Origin: Alloboseaceae bacterium BT-24-1
Lineage (GTDB): Bacteria; Pseudomonadota; Alphaproteobacteria; Rhizobiales; Beijerinckiaceae
Assembly (NCBI GenBank): GCA_025846845.1
Contig: JAOYTL010000008.1
Location: forward strand, 62,001-126,000
DNA length: 64,000 nt
Direction: 5' to 3'
In this document: one piece after another, positions 43,125-50,369 of the stretch
Numbering within the stretch: the stretch's first letter is position 1
How the letters are laid out: each line of letters starts with the position of its first letter
Position numbers and translations under genes: made by a program
Notes under the pieces: generated by a model
Seen by the model: only the letters and a program-made list of their open reading frames with translations
Database searches by the model: none
Told to the model about the DNA's origin: nothing

Positions 43125-44300
43125 ATGCTCAACGCATCCGCCTGGAAGCCGTTTCCGCGCTACATGGCCGAGCCGGAGGTCGAGGAGACCACCTCCAGCG
43201 AAATCACGCCGCAGGACCATGACCTCATCGTCCGTTACGCGATCGTCGGCATCTTCGTCATCCTCGCCACCGCCTCGCTCTACCTGACCCGGGTCATCGC
43301 GCTGCCGATAACCGCCGGCGTGATCTTCGGCCTGGTGCTCGGACCTCCCGTCGATGCGATGGTGCGGCGCGGCGTGCCGCAGCACCTTGCCGCCGGCCTC
43401 GTCGTCATCGCCGGCATCGTGCTGCTGCTCCTGCTGATCGGCACGCTGACCGTGCCGATCGCCGCCTGGAGCGACCAGTTTCCCAAGATGGTGGCGGCGC
43501 TGAAGTTCAAGCTCGTCGGCGTGCTCGCCTTCATGGAGGACTTCAAGAAGTTCGCCGAGAACTTCTCCAGCGGCGACGGCGCCAAGGTCAGCGTCTCCGA
43601 CGGCAATCCGCTGGTTTCGATCGCGGTCTCCTCGACCACGGCCGCGGGCGGGCTCCTGATCTTCGTCGCGACCGTCTATTTCTGGCTGGCGACGCGGCGC
43701 CATCTCAAGGCCCGTGTGCTCAGGCTCTGCTTCGGACGCGGCGCACGTCGATCGGCAGGATCCTTCTTTGAAGAGATCGAGATCCGCACCGCCCGCTATT
43801 TCGGCCTGGTGACGCTGATCAATCTCGGCATGGGCGTGATCTCGATGGCGATCGCCTGGGCCGCCGGCCTGCCCTATCCGGTGTTCTGGGGGGCACTCGC
43901 CTTCTTTCTCAACTACCTCGCCTTCATCGGGCCGATCATCGTCACGGTCGCGTTCTTCGCCGCCGGCCTGCTGTCGCCGTCCTCGCTGCTCGTCGCGGCC
44001 TGGCCGGCGATGGCCTATTTCATTGTCCACCTGATCGAGGGCAATGCGGTTACGCCGATCTTCGTCGGTCGCCGCCTGACGATCTCGCCCTTCCTCGTCT
44101 TCATCTCCTTCATCTTCTGGCTCTGGCTGTGGGGACCGATCGGCGCGGTACTCTCAACGCCGATCCTGCTTGTCGGCCTCCTCGCTCGCGAGGAGATCGC
44201 CAACTACCGTAAGGCGCAGCAGGACGCCGAACAGGCCGCGAGCGAGGTGGCGCCCCCCAGCGATGCCCCGTCCGGAACTGCGCCGGCACTGGCGCGTTGA
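43125..44300 (+). CDS. AI-2E family transporter (PerM-like)
   Basis: This membrane protein of about 391 residues has seven to eight predicted helices, a hydrophilic N-terminal segment of about 30 residues, and the family C-terminal motif VGRRLTISPFLVFISFIFWLWLWGPIGAVLSTPILL. Members export signals or exchange ions; the substrate is unknown here. The ATG at 43125 is chosen as the simplest start; a TTG at 43104 with GGGGGG upstream and an ATG at 43164 are alternatives. A stress promoter stands upstream, and a second such site overlaps its last codons and serves the next operon. Confidence 0.87.
   Translation: MLNASAWKPFPRYMAEPEVEETTSSEITPQDHDLIVRYAIVGIFVILATASLYLTRVIALPITAGVIFGLVLGPPVDAMVRRGVPQHLAAGLVVIAGIVLLLLLIGTLTVPIAAWSDQFPKMVAALKFKLVGVLAFMEDFKKFAENFSSGDGAKVSVSDGNPLVSIAVSSTTAAGGLLIFVATVYFWLATRRHLKARVLRLCFGRGARRSAGSFFEEIEIRTARYFGLVTLINLGMGVISMAIAWAAGLPYPVFWGALAFFLNYLAFIGPIIVTVAFFAAGLLSPSSLLVAAWPAMAYFIVHLIEGNAVTPIFVGRRLTISPFLVFISFIFWLWLWGPIGAVLSTPILLVGLLAREEIANYRKAQQDAEQAASEVAPPSDAPSGTAPALAR
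44274..44298 (+). promoter_or_regulatory. Candidate sigma-EcfG promoter for the DUF883-holin operon
   Basis: GGAAC (44274-44278), 16 bases, then CGTT (44295-44298). The site overlaps the end of the AI-2E gene and lies 63 bp before the DUF883-like start codon. DUF883-type proteins are recurrent members of EcfG regulons in this order. Confidence 0.72.
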
Positions 44301-44361
44301 GCTTTGCGCCATGCCATTGCGCATGGCATCGTCGCCATTCCAACACCAAAGGAGCCGTTTG

Positions 44362-44724
44362 ATGGCCGCCACCAGCACCACTGCGAAGCGACAGGCCGCG
44401 GCCTCGGTCAAACGCGCCAAGGACGAAGTGGCCGACGCCGCCTCCGACACGGCTCAGCGCGCCCGCCGCGCCGGCCGCCGCGTGCAGAACGAGGCCGAAG
44501 AGATCGAGGCCAGCCTGACGCGCGGGGCCGAAGACCTCGCCGCGACCGTCAGCAGCAAGCTGAAATCGGTTGGCGTCGACACCGACCGCATGGTCGAGAT
44601 CGCCCGCGAGCAGGCCGGAGACCTTGAAGAGCTGATCATCCGCGAGATCCGCGAGCGGCCCTTGCGGGCGCTCGGCCTGGCGGCCGCGGTCGGGCTGTTC
44701 GTCGGCTTCCTCTCGGCGCGCTAA
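44362..44724 (+). CDS. DUF883-like membrane-anchored stress protein
   Basis: This 120-residue protein is a long amphipathic, alanine- and charge-rich helix (residues about 10-95), followed by a single C-terminal membrane helix with a glycine zipper (ALGLAAAVGLFVGFLSAR). This matches ElaB/YqjD-type DUF883 proteins, which anchor ribosomes or stabilise the membrane in stressed or stationary cells. AAAGGAG lies 8 nt before the ATG. The next gene starts 4 bp after the stop. Confidence 0.82.
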   Translation: MAATSTTAKRQAAASVKRAKDEVADAASDTAQRARRAGRRVQNEAEEIEASLTRGAEDLAATVSSKLKSVGVDTDRMVEIAREQAGDLEELIIREIRERPLRALGLAAAVGLFVGFLSAR

Positions 44725-44728
44725 GGCC

Positions 44729-45145
44729 ATGCTGGGGGGGCTGACAGGTCTGGTCACGCGCGAGATCGGCGGCGTCGTGCGCCGCAACGTCACGGTCGTC
44801 GTGCTCTATCTGCTGGCCGGCGTGCTGGCGACTGCTGCCGTCGGCTACGCGCTCGACGCACTGCATACGGTGCTGACGCTGCACTACGGCGCCATCATCG
44901 CCAGCCTGTCGATTGCCGGTGGCCTGCTTGCCACCGCGCTGCTCGCCCTTGGAATCGCGCTCTATGTGAAAAATCGGCCACGCCCGGACCGGCGCCTTGC
45001 CGCCGCCGTCGCCGCTGCCCCGATCGCGGCATCGCTGGTCGGCAGTCGCAAGCTCGGCTGGCGCACCGGGCTCGTCGGCGGCGTCGTCCTGCTCGGTCTC
45101 ATCCTGGGGAGGCAGTTCGCACAGGGCGACGACACTGAAAAATAA
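44729..45145 (+). CDS. Phage holin superfamily III-like / DUF1469-like membrane protein
   Basis: This 138-residue protein has a first helix pair (VTVVVLYLLAGVLATAAVGYALDAL and IIASLSIAGGLLATALLALGIALYV), a basic loop, and a last hydrophobic segment (GLVGGVVLLGLILG). Genes of this type regularly follow DUF883 genes as YqjE follows YqjD. It is probably co-transcribed with the upstream gene, 4 bp away. Its specific role is unknown; there is no lysis gene nearby. Confidence 0.8.
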   Translation: MLGGLTGLVTREIGGVVRRNVTVVVLYLLAGVLATAAVGYALDALHTVLTLHYGAIIASLSIAGGLLATALLALGIALYVKNRPRPDRRLAAAVAAAPIAASLVGSRKLGWRTGLVGGVVLLGLILGRQFAQGDDTEK

Positions 45146-45245
45146 GGCGTATCGCTCCTGAAGCGGCGGTCTTTGCAGGGACGCCCTGCGGGGATGTGTC
45201 TTTTTACCTTTGGCGATCCGTCATCAGCGTCTATTCAAGGCATTG

Positions 45246-46637
45246 ATGAATGCCCAGCTGAAGCTCCGTCCACGCTGGCTGTTGCCGGGACTACCCTTGC
45301 TCGGTGCGCGCCTCTACACCGCCTCCTCGGCGGCGATCGCGATCGCTGTGGTCACGGCCGCAGTGCTTATCGCCACCTGGATCAACATGCAGGCTGACGA
45401 AGCCTCGCGGCTGGTCGCGCGCTCGATCGACATCCGTGAACGCAGCGAACGCTTCCTCGGCAATCTGCTCGACGCGGAAACCGGGCAGCGTGGCTTCATG
45501 CTCATCGGCGACGAGCATTACCTCGAACCCTATAATGAAAGACGGGCAGAGCTGCTGCCGAGCCTCGACCAGATCGAGCAGCTCGTAGCCTATAGCCCGA
45601 CGCAGCTGCAGCGCCTCCAGCGCGCCCGCGCCATTACGACCAGGAAGCTCGGCGAAATGGCCGAGACGATCGCGCTGGTGCGGCGCGGTCAGCGCAGTGA
45701 CGCCATCGCGCTCGTCGCACAGGGTACCGGCAACCGGCTCACCCAGGAGCTGCGCGAGGTCGTTAGCGCGATCCAGCTCGAAGAGAACCTTCGCCTGAAC
45801 GCCAGCAGCCGCCGCGAGGCCCGGCGCCGCGTCCTGGCCAGCGTCGGCATCCTGGTCGCTCTCGCCGGTCTGTGCTTCGCGGCCTGGCTGCAATTGCGGG
45901 TCCGGCATCGCCGTGCCGTCTCACTCTCCAGCTCGAACGCCGAGCTGGAGCGGAAGGTCAGCGAACGAACGCTCCAGCTCGAGAACGAACGCCTGCGCAT
46001 CGAGGCTCTGCTGCGCGACGTCAACCATCGCGTCGGCAATAATCTGGCGATGGTCTCGGCGCTCCTCAACGTCCAGAGCCGGCAGACGCGCGAGCCGGCC
46101 GTCAAACAGGCGCTCGCCCAGGCGCAGTCCCGCATCCAGGCGATCGCGGCGGGCCAGCGCCGTCTGCGGCTCGACATCGAGGCCGACGAGATCGAAGCCC
46201 AGCCCTATCTGGAAGACTTGCTGGCCGAGATCGGCAAGGCCGCGGAAGGCCGACCGATCGAGATCAATCTGGCGATGGATGCGATCCGCCTGCCGGGCCG
46301 CGATGCCGTCTCCTTCGTCGTCGTCATCAACGAGTTGGTGACCAACGCGATCAAGCATGCGTTTCCCGATGGGGCCGCGGGGAAGATCACGATCCGCCTC
46401 GGCCGCACGCCGGAGGACGACCTCGTGCTCTCGGTCGAGGATGACGGCGTTGGCATGCCGGAGGATCAGCAGACGGCCGGACTCGGCAAGTCGGTGATCA
46501 ACGCCCTGTTGCGCAGCATGCGGGCTACCATGGAGGTCACACCACTCTCCTCGGATGCCGCCACGCGCCCCGGCACGCGCGTCGCCGTCACCTTCCCGAA
46601 ACGGGAGCAGCCGGCCGAAGAGGAGGCTGCGGAGTAA
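45246..46637 (+). CDS. CHASE3 sensor histidine kinase, HisKA_2 type
   Basis: This 463-residue membrane kinase has a first helix at about 25-48, a periplasmic CHASE3 domain (residues about 50-190, with FLGNLLDAETGQRGFMLIG), a second helix at about 198-218, a short coiled coil, and a HisKA_2 dimerisation domain. The phosphoacceptor is His261 in DVNHRVGNNL. The ATP-binding domain is intact: N-box VINELVTNAIKHAF (Asn367), VEDDGVGMP and GLGKSVINALLRSM. AAGG stands 5 nt before ATG 45246. No promoter is visible in the 100-bp gap upstream, so read-through from the DUF883-holin operon is likely. It is a candidate kinase for PhyR. Confidence 0.9.
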   Translation: MNAQLKLRPRWLLPGLPLLGARLYTASSAAIAIAVVTAAVLIATWINMQADEASRLVARSIDIRERSERFLGNLLDAETGQRGFMLIGDEHYLEPYNERRAELLPSLDQIEQLVAYSPTQLQRLQRARAITTRKLGEMAETIALVRRGQRSDAIALVAQGTGNRLTQELREVVSAIQLEENLRLNASSRREARRRVLASVGILVALAGLCFAAWLQLRVRHRRAVSLSSSNAELERKVSERTLQLENERLRIEALLRDVNHRVGNNLAMVSALLNVQSRQTREPAVKQALAQAQSRIQAIAAGQRRLRLDIEADEIEAQPYLEDLLAEIGKAAEGRPIEINLAMDAIRLPGRDAVSFVVVINELVTNAIKHAFPDGAAGKITIRLGRTPEDDLVLSVEDDGVGMPEDQQTAGLGKSVINALLRSMRATMEVTPLSSDAATRPGTRVAVTFPKREQPAEEEAAE

Positions 46638-46647
46638 CCGGCCGGCC

Positions 46648-47007
46648 TCAGGCCTTGTTCACGATCTTGGAGACGAAGCGGCCAAGCTCGTCGGCGGAGA
46701 AGGGCTTGCGCACGAAGCGGACGTCACGCAGCTCGGGCGGCACCTCGCTCGGCGCCGAGCCTGACACGAACGCCAGCGGCGTTCCCTTGGCGCGCAGGCT
46801 GGCGGCGATGCCGAAGGTCTTGCCGCCGACGACGTCGATGTCGAGCAAAGCGCATGAGAGCGGCAGATCGGCAGCACGGCGCGCCTGCGATATCGATTCG
46901 ACCACGATCAGCTCGGCGTCGTCACCGAGCTCTTCGCTCACGGCGCTCTCGATATCCATCGCGATAAAGGGATCGTCCTCGACGATGAGGATCCGAATAC
47001 CGGACAT
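46648..47007 (-). CDS. Single-domain response regulator
   Basis: This 120-residue receiver domain has no output domain. The acidic pocket is EDD at 10-12, the phosphoacceptor Asp56 is in CALLDIDV, and Lys101 is in FVRKPF. The switch residue position carries FVSGSAP, the variant region seen in receivers that pair with HWE/HisKA_2 kinases. It is convergent with the CHASE3 kinase gene, 10 bp away. It could be a phosphate sink or an intermediate feeding PhyR signalling. A GGAAC-N17-CGTT site lies 70 bp upstream. Confidence 0.9.
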   Translation of the reverse strand: MSGIRILIVEDDPFIAMDIESAVSEELGDDAELIVVESISQARRAADLPLSCALLDIDVVGGKTFGIAASLRAKGTPLAFVSGSAPSEVPPELRDVRFVRKPFSADELGRFVSKIVNKA

Positions 47008-47076
47008 GAGCCCCAGATAACCTTCTAATTTCACGATACGCCCCAAGCTGATTTATCTGCTTGTGAGCTTCATGAA

Positions 47077-47102
47077 CGCCCGCTCGATCAGCCTTGTTCC
47101 GC
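47077..47102 (-). promoter_or_regulatory. Candidate sigma-EcfG promoter for the response regulator gene
   Basis: On the minus strand GGAAC (47102-47098), 17 bases, then CGTT (47080-47077). It points at the single-domain response regulator gene that starts at 47007 and lies in an otherwise AT-rich gap. Confidence 0.55.
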
Positions 47103-47185
47103 TCTGGGTCGGATTCTCTGCTCTAAACTCTTCAAATTCAATTCAAATTGGTTCAATATGGTTAGGAAAGCGTAAGTATCCGAGG

Positions 47186-47647
47186 TCAGCGCTTGCGTGG
47201 CGACCGGACCAGGTTGAGCTCGAAGGCGGTGACGCCGAGCGCGACATTGGCGCCGCGCTGCAGCGGCAGGGCCCGCGGCACCAGCCGGACATCGCCATCG
47301 ACGCTGCCGGTCAGGGCGACCTCGCCCTGCTTTCGAGCATAGGGGCCGGTGAGAACACCGAGCGGCGCACGCGCATAGGGACCAAAGACGCGCCAGGCGA
47401 GTAGGCTACGCCCAACCGTCCTGGCATCGAGCGCGAAGCCGCGAATCACACCTGAATAGGTCTGCAGGGGCCCGCGCCGCGGCCGGAAGCGGCAGTCGAG
47501 CGGCTTTTGGGTCGCGACGGCCTGCGCGAGACCCGCGCCGATCGTGCAGGTGAGGCGGCCGGCCGGCGCACCGCTCTGCGCCAGGGCCGGAGCCGCGGCG
47601 AGACTCGAGCCGGCTGCCAGGAGGATCATTCCGATCAAACGTCTCAT
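47186..47647 (-). CDS. DUF992 family exported protein
   Basis: This 153-residue protein has a signal peptide ending near ALAQS. The DUF992 pattern follows: RLTCTIGAGLAQAVATQKPLDCRFRPRRG, then YSGVIRGFALDARTVGRSLLAWRVFGP, and a C-terminal NVALGVTAFELNLV. Two cysteines probably form a disulfide. It is a periplasmic protein of unknown function found mostly in alphaproteobacteria. No stress promoter was found upstream of it. Confidence 0.85.
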   Translation of the reverse strand: MRRLIGMILLAAGSSLAAAPALAQSGAPAGRLTCTIGAGLAQAVATQKPLDCRFRPRRGPLQTYSGVIRGFALDARTVGRSLLAWRVFGPYARAPLGVLTGPYARKQGEVALTGSVDGDVRLVPRALPLQRGANVALGVTAFELNLVRSPRKR

Positions 47648-47771
47648 TCACTATCTCCTGCGTCCTGTCCCGGAAGCATCCCGCCCTCGATCCGGCCCGG
47701 CTCTACCATCCGCGCCGCGCCTCGAAACCGCACCAAAGCGCCGCAATCGCTCCATAGTTCCCAAATAATCC

Positions 47772-47796
47772 GGAACCTCAATCCGGTGCTTGCGTT
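47772..47796 (+). promoter_or_regulatory. Candidate sigma-EcfG promoter for a small ORF
   Basis: GGAAC (47772-47776), 16 bases, then CGTT (47793-47796). The only plus-strand frame behind it is the small ORF starting at 47812-47824. Confidence 0.6.
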
Positions 47797-47823
47797 AACG
47801 GGAACAGAACAGTGGACGCGCAA

Positions 47824-48054
47824 ATGCCAAAGCAAGGACGGGCCGACCCGGTGCGGATATTCCCAACGCCCACGCTGGCGCGCGATCTTCCGCCATTCTG
47901 GGACCTCGAACAACTTCTGCGCGAGGGTTTCGACCATGATTCGGCGCTGGCGGAACTCGCGCGCCGGCGTGAGAGCTGGTCGAGCGGCAGATGCCCACCG
48001 CCAGTGGTGGCGCAGTCCGACGCCCCGGACAGCATCTTCACGATCGCGTCATAG
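47824..48054 (+). CDS. Small hypothetical protein
   Basis: This frame encodes 76 residues from ATG 47824 (80 from a GTG at 47812). It has no recognised domain, signal peptide or membrane segment. The centre (LPPFWDLEQLLREGFDHDSALAELARRRESW) looks like an amphipathic helix pair. A good EcfG-type promoter ends 27 bp before the ATG, which is the main reason to call it; the ribosome binding site is weak. It converges on the extensin-like gene 13 bp away. Longer frames on the opposite strand lack such support. Confidence 0.45.
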   Translation: MPKQGRADPVRIFPTPTLARDLPPFWDLEQLLREGFDHDSALAELARRRESWSSGRCPPPVVAQSDAPDSIFTIAS

Positions 48055-48067
48055 GCCTGAGCCGAAC

Positions 48068-48865
48068 TCATTGGCAGAAGCGGCTCGATGCCGCCCTGCG
48101 CTGCTGAATGTCGACATGGAGGTGATTGGCGTGGGCTGCGTCCGAGCCGGGGCCAAGCACCGTCATGAAGGCGCCGCAGGCCGATTGGCGCACCGCATCC
48201 AGGAAGCGGACCTGCTCCAGACCGTTTGGTCGCTCGACTGACACAGCGACGCCCCCCTGCTTCTCGTCGCCGAGCTGAAAGGCGAAGATGTCGAGCGCCC
48301 GCCCCGTGGCGTGCTCGCTCAGCTGACCTTGCGTCTGGCGGTTGCGCCTGCGGCATTCATGCCCGCCACCGACGCGAAGTGCGGTCAGCTCGCGAGCAAA
48401 CGCTCCACGCGCCAAGGGCTGCAAACTCGTGTCGAGCCAGAGCGAAACCGCGCGCGCCAGCTCGCAGCTCACTGTCGGCGGCGGAAGCAGCCTGACCTGC
48501 GCCGGTCCCGACGGGGTGCGGACCGCCAGCGCCTCGACCACGACCGGATCGACCACCCGGCAACCCTCCGTTTCCGGTTTTGCGGCCGGCGCCACCGGGC
48601 GAATCTGGTTTCCGGCCACGCCGGTCAGAGTCCGGAGGCAACCGTTGCCTTCTGTAACAGCGGCAGGTTCGGCATTCACCGGCGCAGCTGGCGGCGCCGG
48701 AGCGGGTATCGGAGCTGCAGCCGGTAAAGAGGCGGGTCGCGGCGGGGGCAAAAGCGTGTTTGCCGGCCGGGCCTCACGGCCCCATGCGAGGCCGATGCAG
48801 CCAAATCCGGCAATCGCGATCACGACTGCATAGCCGCCCTGCCTGACGAGCGAGCGTTTTCGCAT
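48068..48865 (-). CDS. Extensin-like C-terminal domain protein
   Basis: This 265-residue protein has an N-terminal membrane anchor (GGYAVVIAIAGFGCIGLAWG), a proline- and alanine-rich linker, and a C-terminal extensin-like domain. That domain contains SEHATGRALDIFAFQL and DAAHANHLHVDIQQR, a metal-dependent peptidase-like His/Asp pattern related to D-Ala-D-Ala carboxypeptidases. It probably acts on the cell wall in the periplasm. Its start codon lies 5 bp after the stop of a 23-codon ORF, so it is likely translationally coupled to it and under the stress promoter at 48975-49000. Confidence 0.85.
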   Translation of the reverse strand: MRKRSLVRQGGYAVVIAIAGFGCIGLAWGREARPANTLLPPPRPASLPAAAPIPAPAPPAAPVNAEPAAVTEGNGCLRTLTGVAGNQIRPVAPAAKPETEGCRVVDPVVVEALAVRTPSGPAQVRLLPPPTVSCELARAVSLWLDTSLQPLARGAFARELTALRVGGGHECRRRNRQTQGQLSEHATGRALDIFAFQLGDEKQGGVAVSVERPNGLEQVRFLDAVRQSACGAFMTVLGPGSDAAHANHLHVDIQQRRAASSRFCQ

Positions 48866-48870
48866 GCCGT

Positions 48871-48942
48871 CAGCCGACGGCCGAGAACAGGACCGTCAGA
48901 GAGGCTGCGACGATCAACGCTGCAAGCAGAGCCATGGACATG
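48871..48942 (-). CDS. 23-residue hydrophobic small protein
   Basis: The frame encodes a start MSMALLAALIVAASL followed by TVLFSAVG, which is one membrane-spanning helix with no charged residue. AAGGAGAT lies 5 nt before the ATG, one of the best ribosome binding sites in the window. A GGAAC-N17-CGTT promoter starts 58 bp upstream, and the extensin-like gene begins 5 bp after the stop. The combination of a promoter, a strong ribosome binding site and close spacing supports translation. The function is unknown; it could be a membrane microprotein or a leader that sets expression of the next gene. Confidence 0.65.
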
Positions 48943-48974
48943 ACCGATCTCCTTCGCATCGCCCGGGCCGGGGC

Positions 48975-49000
48975 AACGCGAGGGACGGCCGGTTTGTTCC
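48975..49000 (-). promoter_or_regulatory. Candidate sigma-EcfG promoter for the microprotein-extensin operon
   Basis: On the minus strand GGAAC (49000-48996), 17 bases, then CGTT (48978-48975). It is located just after the phyR stop and 33 bp before the 23-codon ORF. Confidence 0.68.
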
Positions 49001-49019
49001 CAGTCACCTCCGCTGGCGG

Positions 49020-49814
49020 TCAGGCGGCCTTGCGACCGGCGCGGCGGTCGAAGAACAGCGCCTGGCTGATCGCGGCCTTCACGGCTTCCGGCTGGAACGG
49101 CTTGGTGATCAGGAAGGCCGGCTCCGGCCGGTCACCGGTGAGCAGCCGCTCCGGATAGGCGGTGATGAAGATCACCGGCACCTCGATCGCGCTCAGGATC
49201 TCGTTGACCGCCTCGAGGCCGGAGCTGCCATCCGCCAGCTGGATATCGGCGAGTACCAGGCCGGGGCGCTTCTTGGCAACGAGCGCGATCGCCTCGCGAT
49301 GCGTCCTGGCGACACCGGTGACCCTGTGGCCGAGCTCCTCGACCATGGTCTCGATGTCGAGCGCGATGATCGGCTCGTCCTCGATGATCAGCACATCGGT
49401 GGCGACCTGCTCGGCAATCTCCTGACCGGCGGATTGTACCAGGCCGGCGGCGTCGCTTGTGGTGACGTTCATGATCTGGGCGACCTCCTCGATCGGGAAC
49501 CCTTCGACCGTCCGCAACAGGAAAGCCTGGCGCGAACGCGGCGTCAGCGCATCGAGATTGCGCTCTGCGGCCGAGCGGTCCGCCTCTGGCGCCGCAGCCT
49601 GCGTGTTGAGGCCCACGGACGACCACATCTGCAGGAACAGGCGATAGAGGCCGACCCGCGGGCCGAACTCGCGCGGGAAGGTGCCGGGGTCGGCGATGAG
49701 CGCTTCCAGCGAGGCGACGACGTAAGCGTCGCCGCTCGCCTGCGTGCCACTCAACGCCCGCGCAAAACGGCGCAGATAGGGCAGGTGCGGCGCAATTTCA
49801 GTGGCGATCGACAT
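49020..49814 (-). CDS. phyR: General stress response anti-anti-sigma regulator PhyR
   Basis: This 264-residue protein has an N-terminal sigma-like domain (residues 1-130, with NLDALTPRSRQAFLLRTVEGFPIEEVAQIM resembling sigma region 4) and a C-terminal receiver. The receiver has the acidic pair Glu145/Asp146, phosphoacceptor Asp190 in LVLADIQLADG, Thr218 and Lys238. When phosphorylated, the sigma-like domain binds NepR and frees EcfG. GGGGGAT lies before the ATG. The gene diverges from nepR-ecfG across 330 bp, the typical arrangement. No clear EcfG promoter is visible in front of phyR itself. Confidence 0.97.
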   Translation of the reverse strand: MSIATEIAPHLPYLRRFARALSGTQASGDAYVVASLEALIADPGTFPREFGPRVGLYRLFLQMWSSVGLNTQAAAPEADRSAAERNLDALTPRSRQAFLLRTVEGFPIEEVAQIMNVTTSDAAGLVQSAGQEIAEQVATDVLIIEDEPIIALDIETMVEELGHRVTGVARTHREAIALVAKKRPGLVLADIQLADGSSGLEAVNEILSAIEVPVIFITAYPERLLTGDRPEPAFLITKPFQPEAVKAAISQALFFDRRAGRKAA

Positions 49815-49836
49815 CGTGCTATCCCCCGAAGCTCGT

Positions 49837-49867
49837 TCCGATCAGCTTCCAATCCAAGCTGATCGGA
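49837..49867. repeat. Perfect inverted repeat in the phyR leader
   Basis: TCCGATCAGCTT (49837-49848) and AAGCTGATCGGA (49856-49867) flank the 7-base loop CCAATCC. It ends 22 bases before the phyR start codon, so as RNA it would form a stable hairpin near the ribosome binding site; as DNA it could be an operator. It may also be a copy of a dispersed repeat. Confidence 0.6.
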
Positions 49868-50004
49868 CGGGCTCCAACCAAAAGTGGAAGACGGATTCAC
49901 CGATCGGATTGGCTCAACCCGATTGGATCCGGCTCTAGACAAAGTTGGCGGAGAAGAGCACCCAAGTCACTGTTATGACAAGAAAAATATTTTTTGTTCC
50001 CGGC

Positions 50005-50029
50005 GGAACCTTTTTCATTCCGCCTCGTT
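50005..50029 (+). promoter_or_regulatory. Sigma-EcfG promoter of nepR-ecfG
   Basis: GGAAC (50005-50009), 16 bases, then CGTT (50026-50029). Autoregulation of nepR-ecfG from such a site is usual in this order. It leaves a leader of about 110 bases before the nepR start codon. Confidence 0.85.
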
Positions 50030-50144
50030 ATTGGGCCGAATGAAGTGCGTTTCGGGGCAGTCGCGTGCAAGCGTGTCAACGGGCGTGCGACACGTGGAAA
50101 GGCGTGATCGACGGAATGTCGGCACGCCGATGGAGCGAGGGATC

Positions 50145-50369
50145 ATGAATCTGATGAATGCCGATCCGCCCGAAGCGGCCCCTGTCGACTCCGACGAGGA
50201 CGTGGTGCTCGACCCGAGGGTGCAAGAGTCGATCGGCCGATCTCTCAAGGCCCACTATGAGGACCTCGTCACCGCGCCGATCCCGGATCGCTTCCTGGCT
50301 TTGCTGGCCCAGCTCGAGGCGACCGAGCGACGCCTGAGCACCGAGGATGGTGCCAATGAGCGCAGCTGA
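50145..50369 (+). CDS. nepR: Anti-sigma factor NepR
   Basis: This 74-residue protein has the NepR core DPRVQESIGRSLKAHYEDLVTAPIPDRFLALLAQLE, whose two helices clamp EcfG and, alternatively, bind phosphorylated PhyR. An acidic N-terminal stretch of about 20 residues precedes it. Initiation at ATG 50145 follows GAGGG; an ATG five codons upstream is possible, but longer extensions are not. The stop lies within ecfG (14-bp overlap), which ties the amounts of sigma and anti-sigma together. Confidence 0.94.
   Translation: MNLMNADPPEAAPVDSDEDVVLDPRVQESIGRSLKAHYEDLVTAPIPDRFLALLAQLEATERRLSTEDGANERS

Larger units (their letters stand above)
49815..50144. other. phyR-nepR divergent control region
   Basis: These 330 gene-free bases hold the phyR leader with a perfect 12-bp inverted repeat (49837-49867), short degenerate repeats of GATTGGATC-like words (49900-49930), an AT-rich spacer at 49978-49997 and the nepR promoter at 50005-50029. 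A GTTCC at 49996-50000 has no matching AACG, so it was not counted as a promoter for phyR. Confidence 0.6.

Noticed and set aside
44729..45145. Holin-like gene as a prophage trace
   Set aside because: It is paired with a DUF883 gene like yqjD-yqjE, and no phage gene is nearby.
47778..48356. Minus-strand frame of 192 codons opposite the small ORF and extensin-like gene end
   Set aside because: It overlaps the extensin-like gene in another frame and lacks a domain and promoter.
49996..50000. GTTCC as the -35 element of an EcfG promoter for phyR
   Set aside because: No AACG stands at the correct distance downstream on the minus strand.
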